Under the pieces are notes generated by a model, which saw only the letters and a list, made by a program, of their open reading frames with translations, was not told the DNA's origin and made no database searches. From assembly GCA_015065295.1 (NCBI GenBank), contig SVQN01000002.1, positions 46,478 to 110,477 of the forward strand: DNA of 64,000 bases, in the 5' to 3' direction. The stretch is from Oscillospiraceae bacterium (GTDB taxonomy: Bacteria > Bacillota > Clostridia > Oscillospirales > CAG-272). Shown here one piece after another: positions 61,467 through 64,000 of this stretch (positions are counted from its first letter, which is position 1; every line of letters starts with the position of its first letter). A program made the position numbers and the translations under genes.

Positions 61467-61556
61467 TTTACAAACTGCCTTCTAATGTGGTATACTATTA
61501 TTGTTGTGCGGACAACAATAAACGCGATGTGTGGGAAAATACATCGCGTTTTTTCA
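61467..61556 (+). ncRNA. Candidate short transcript or leader with its own promoter and terminator
   Basis: TTTACA (61467-61472), 18 bases, TATACT (61491-61496), a perfect dyad ATTGTTGT-GCGG-ACAACAAT at the start site (61500-61519), then AAACGCGATGT...ACATCGCGTTTTTT (61520-61554), a terminator. The product would be only about 50 bases. It may instead be an attenuated leader of the XRE gene, which has a second weaker promoter (TTGTTA, 16 bases, TATAAT at 61584-61611). Confidence 0.45.
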
Positions 61557-61641
61557 GTTGATTTTTTGTCAACGGAACAGTTATTGTTATTTTCGGGGTT
61601 TCTGCTATAATAAATACAAACATCCGGAACGAGGTGAGAAC

Positions 61642-62712
61642 ATGGAAATTAAAATCAGTGAAAATCTGCGCCGTTTCCGAAAAGAAAAAAATCTGACGCA
61701 GGAATCCTTGGCAAATATGCTTTCGATTACTCCGCAGTCGATCAGTAAATGGGAACGCGGCGAAGGATATCCCGACATTACGATGCTTCCGTCTCTTGCA
61801 AATTGCTTGGAGGTGTCGGTAGATGCTTTGCTTGGAAATGATCTGATTCTCGCAGAGGAACGTATACAGAATTATCTCGCAGAATACAAGCGGCTTACTG
61901 CCGAAGAATCAACATGGCATACGGCGTTTGCTGCCGCAAGAAAAGCGTATGAGGAATTTTCCTATGATTATCGGATCATGATGCTGTATGTCAATGCATT
62001 GAAAATTTACCATCCTGCGGATTCGGAAGATGAAATCCGGACAATCTGTAAAACGGTTCTGCAAAACTGTGACGATCCGGCATTATGTGCCGATGCCTCG
62101 TATTTTCTTTGCGGGTTCCGGAACGCAGAAGATCGGATGGCGTTTCTCAAAAAATATATTGAGTACGGTCAGGACTGGAAATGGTTCAAGGTTTATTCGC
62201 GGGACAGTGAAGAAGGAAAAATCATGATGCAGCACGAGATTCTCGACGGGTGGTGGCATCTGAATATGTACATCTATACTTATGGCGATTTGTTCAATGA
62301 AGAGCCGGAGCGAAAGGTAACGCACGAGGAGAAGATTGCATTAATCAAAAAATGCGAAAAAATTCTTGCGGCGGTCATGGATGAGGGAGATTACGGCGAA
62401 TATACATGGTACATTGGTCAGTATAACGAATTTCTTGCCGGAGAATATGCGGCTCTGGAACGGGCGGAAGAAACACTGGACGCGTTTGAGAAAGCAGTGG
62501 ACGGCTGGATCGCTTACGATACCCTTCCGGAGGAATATACCTATCAGAATATACTTATGACGCATCGGCCGTATACGAAAGAAAGCATCGGACATGGGTT
62601 TGTCAATGTGAGACACTATCGTGAAACCGTAGATGCTGATCCGAATTTTGATTTTATCAGGACTACGGAGCGTTTCTGTAAAATTTATGAAAAATTACAG
62701 GTGGGCGAATGA
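61642..62712 (+). CDS. XRE-family regulator with helical C-terminal domain (paralogue)
   Basis: A 356-residue regulator starting MEIKISENLRRFRKEKNLTQ; GAGGTGAGAAC precedes ATG 61642 and the upstream open frame is leader. The helix-turn-helix is residues 5-60 (SLANMLSITPQSISKWERGE). The remaining 290 residues are Trp/Tyr/Glu-rich helical repeats, without a known enzymatic motif. Same architecture as the regulator at 8395-9402. Base composition is visibly more AT-rich than most of the window, which suggests later arrival. Confidence 0.87.
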   Translation: MEIKISENLRRFRKEKNLTQESLANMLSITPQSISKWERGEGYPDITMLPSLANCLEVSVDALLGNDLILAEERIQNYLAEYKRLTAEESTWHTAFAAARKAYEEFSYDYRIMMLYVNALKIYHPADSEDEIRTICKTVLQNCDDPALCADASYFLCGFRNAEDRMAFLKKYIEYGQDWKWFKVYSRDSEEGKIMMQHEILDGWWHLNMYIYTYGDLFNEEPERKVTHEEKIALIKKCEKILAAVMDEGDYGEYTWYIGQYNEFLAGEYAALERAEETLDAFEKAVDGWIAYDTLPEEYTYQNILMTHRPYTKESIGHGFVNVRHYRETVDADPNFDFIRTTERFCKIYEKLQVGE

Positions 62713-62722
62713 TACAATCCTC

Positions 62723-63511
62723 TCACACCACACCGTTTTCATAAAACTCCCGCACCCCCTTTCCCACATCTTCCGGACAGTGTGCGTCCGACGCAGTGCG
62801 TATCCGGACACCGTGCCGCTTCATCGCCGCGTACAGCGTGGGAGCCATTCCCGCTTCCGCTGATGTCCGGCGGGCAATTCCGCTGTTCTGCTCGGCGTAC
62901 ATTCCCGCTTTCGCCAGAGCTTCCGCAAGACGGTCATACCATCCGTCAAGCTCCTCCGCCGCAAACGACGGGGTATGTCCGAACAGCTTCAGCGAATCCG
63001 GATGTGCGAGGCCGTCAAACAGACCGCTTTCCGCGAGTCTGACCGAATCTCCGAAAAATTGCCGGTACGCCCGGTCAGCATCCACGCCTTCCCACAGTTC
63101 CGGCGTATGATCGAAGGCAAAATCCCCGATAAAATGGATGCTTCCGACGGTAAAATCCAGCGGGACGGGCAGGGTTTTCAGCAGATGTTCGATTGTACCG
63201 AGCGAATCGGGCAGAAAACAGACCTCCAGTCCGAACCGGACGGAACGTCCGAAATCAAGGGAACGAACCGTTTCCGTGAACCGGAGATAGTCGTTCAGCG
63301 AACGTGTGCCGCCTTTGCGGGAAAGCCACCGGTCAATGAAGGACGAACGCCGGCGGAGGTCATCGTATAGCGGAAGAAATTCCTGAAAAAGATAGGAATG
63401 TTCGAGCAGACACAGCTCGGTAATTCCCGCATTTTCTGCGGATGCGGCAAATTCCGCCGCCCATGCGGGAGTATACGGCCCGCGTTCGAGGTGGACGTGT
63501 GCATCAGTCAT
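62723..63511 (-). CDS. PHP-domain phosphatase, histidinol-phosphatase (HisJ) type
   Basis: A 262-residue PHP-superfamily metal phosphatase. It starts MTDAHVHLERGPYTP (first two metal His) at 63511, behind AAGGATC; an in-frame ATG at 63634 is inside the neighbouring gene's terminator region. Other metal-site segments: LCLLEHSYLF near 32, RFGLEVCFLPD near 90, VGSIHFIGDFAFDH near 120 and TASDAHCPEDVG near 240. HisJ members dephosphorylate histidinol phosphate, but no other his genes are near, so another substrate is possible. Convergent with the XRE gene, 10 bases apart. Confidence 0.85.
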   Translation of the reverse strand: MTDAHVHLERGPYTPAWAAEFAASAENAGITELCLLEHSYLFQEFLPLYDDLRRRSSFIDRWLSRKGGTRSLNDYLRFTETVRSLDFGRSVRFGLEVCFLPDSLGTIEHLLKTLPVPLDFTVGSIHFIGDFAFDHTPELWEGVDADRAYRQFFGDSVRLAESGLFDGLAHPDSLKLFGHTPSFAAEELDGWYDRLAEALAKAGMYAEQNSGIARRTSAEAGMAPTLYAAMKRHGVRIRTASDAHCPEDVGKGVREFYENGVV

Positions 63512-63536
63512 GGGATGATCCTTTCCTTTGGGAAAA

Positions 63537-63566
63537 ACAAGACCCACCGGGAGTCGGTGGGTCTTA
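63537..63566 (-). terminator. Terminator of the edge surface-protein gene
   Basis: AAGACCCACCG-ACTCC-CGGTGGGTCTT on the minus strand, followed by GTTTTTCCC. Confidence 0.85.
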
Positions 63567-63581
63567 TCGTTTCGGAGAAAT

Positions 63582-64000
63582 TTATCTCTTCTTGGAGATT
63601 GCGTAGCCTGCTGCGGATACGAGAGCAGCAACAACCGCGATTACGCCGAAGTCGAAGGTTTCAGCAGCTTCTTCAACGGGAGCTTCTTCAACAACTTCTT
63701 CTTCAACAACAACGGGGTCTTCTACTTCTTCTGCTGCGGGTTCTTCTGCGGGAACTTCTTCTGCTACAGGTTCTTCTGCAACAGGTTCTTCCACTGCGGG
63801 AGTTTCTTCAACTACCGGAGCAGGAGCGGGTTCTTCTTCAACAACGGGAGCTTCTTCAGCAGCTGCTGCGCCGTAAGTCGGGTTGGAGCCGTCTGCTGCC
63901 TTACCGTAAAGTTCAACTTCGGCAACGTCGCCGTGGTTGGTGTAGTTGATGTAACGGAAGTAACGGTAACCGGTGTTGTCCGCTTCTTCGAGTTCGTCGG
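63582..64000 (-). CDS. Surface protein with Glu/Pro/Val-rich stalk and C-terminal membrane anchor (partial)
   Basis: The frame is open from the window edge to TAA at 63582, 138 residues of a longer protein. Seen from the N-terminal side: the end of a beta-sandwich module (YRYFRYINYTNHGDVAEVEL), typical of discoidin-like domains. About 75 residues of Glu/Val/Pro/Ala repeats (VEEPVAEEPVAEEVPAEEPA) form an extended stalk. A last hydrophobic helix FDFGVIAVVAALVSAAGYAI ends with SKKR. That end is a C-terminal membrane anchor, without LPXTG. Biased codons suggest good expression. Function unknown. Confidence 0.75.
   Translation of the reverse strand, partial: DELEEADNTGYRYFRYINYTNHGDVAEVELYGKAADGSNPTYGAAAAEEAPVVEEEPAPAPVVEETPAVEEPVAEEPVAEEVPAEEPAAEEVEDPVVVEEEVVEEAPVEEAAETFDFGVIAVVAALVSAAGYAISKKR

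Noticed and set aside
60540..61641. Phage or island attachment site at the tRNA cluster
   Set aside because: No duplicated tRNA 3' end and no integrase were seen. The AT-rich gap and the AT-rich XRE gene alone do not prove integration.

Overview
The window looks like chromosomal DNA of an uncultured, Gram-positive-type anaerobe of the class Clostridia (Bacillota), probably gut-associated. The reasons are lipoprotein and S-layer-homology (SLH) surface proteins, a CsaB-type enzyme for SLH anchoring, a glycine riboswitch, the rimP-nusA-ylxR-ylxQ-infB operon in Bacillota order, a sodium-pump decarboxylase, a PBSX-like terminase, and near-consensus TTGACA/TATAAT promoters with 17-base spacers. The genus cannot be named from the sequence.

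Layout. 0-4 kb: end of a glycosyltransferase, then a TAXI-type TRAP transporter operon. 4-6.5 kb: prophage remnant in which a truncated large terminase runs out of frame into a beheaded tail-type gene. 6.7-10.1 kb: pyruvate kinase, an XRE regulator and a Phd/PIN toxin-antitoxin pair. 10.2-16.3 kb: translation/transcription operon ending in an unusually long infB. 16.4-19.8 kb: HAD hydrolase, sugar isomerase-like protein, cysteine desulfurase, lipoprotein. 20-27.8 kb: luxS followed by GH31, a GH106-like glycosidase, a KDG-type kinase and a HAD phosphatase, then pduL under its own promoter. 28.4-30.1 kb: alanine/glycine symporter under a glycine riboswitch. 30.7-32.7 kb: PadR regulator, two DUF2812 membrane proteins and a SleB-like protein. 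32.7-39.5 kb: SLH protein, sialidase-like protein and KtrA/TrkH potassium uptake. 40-41.5 kb: sodium-pump beta and gamma subunits. 41.6-52.4 kb: glycosyltransferase-CsaB fusion, YgiQ radical SAM protein, CotH-type protein and a 1386-residue SLH protein. 52.6-60.3 kb: amidase with a cysteine-ribbon stalk, AEC transporter, fused ABC exporter, DUF1080 protein. 60.5-61 kb: tRNA cluster Val-Asp-Phe-Gly. 61.6-64 kb: second XRE regulator, PHP phosphatase, and the end of a C-terminally anchored surface protein.

How it works together. SLH proteins at 33-36 and 48-52 kb, and the CsaB domain that pyruvylates the wall polymer they bind, form a cell-surface module. The amidase, CotH protein and edge protein add to it. 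The 20-27 kb block fits intracellular breakdown of rhamnose- and uronate-containing glycans.

The least expected content is between the genes. Several families of structured repeats are visible. Family A is a palindrome of about 60-130 bp with 11 copies. Family B is about 450 bp, with three full copies and one half copy, built of hairpins whose arms change together between copies. Family D is a 100-bp inverted repeat. One nested palindrome lies at 59.2-59.5 kb. Family B is the strongest candidate for something undescribed. No CRISPR array, rRNA, intact transposase or integrase was seen.
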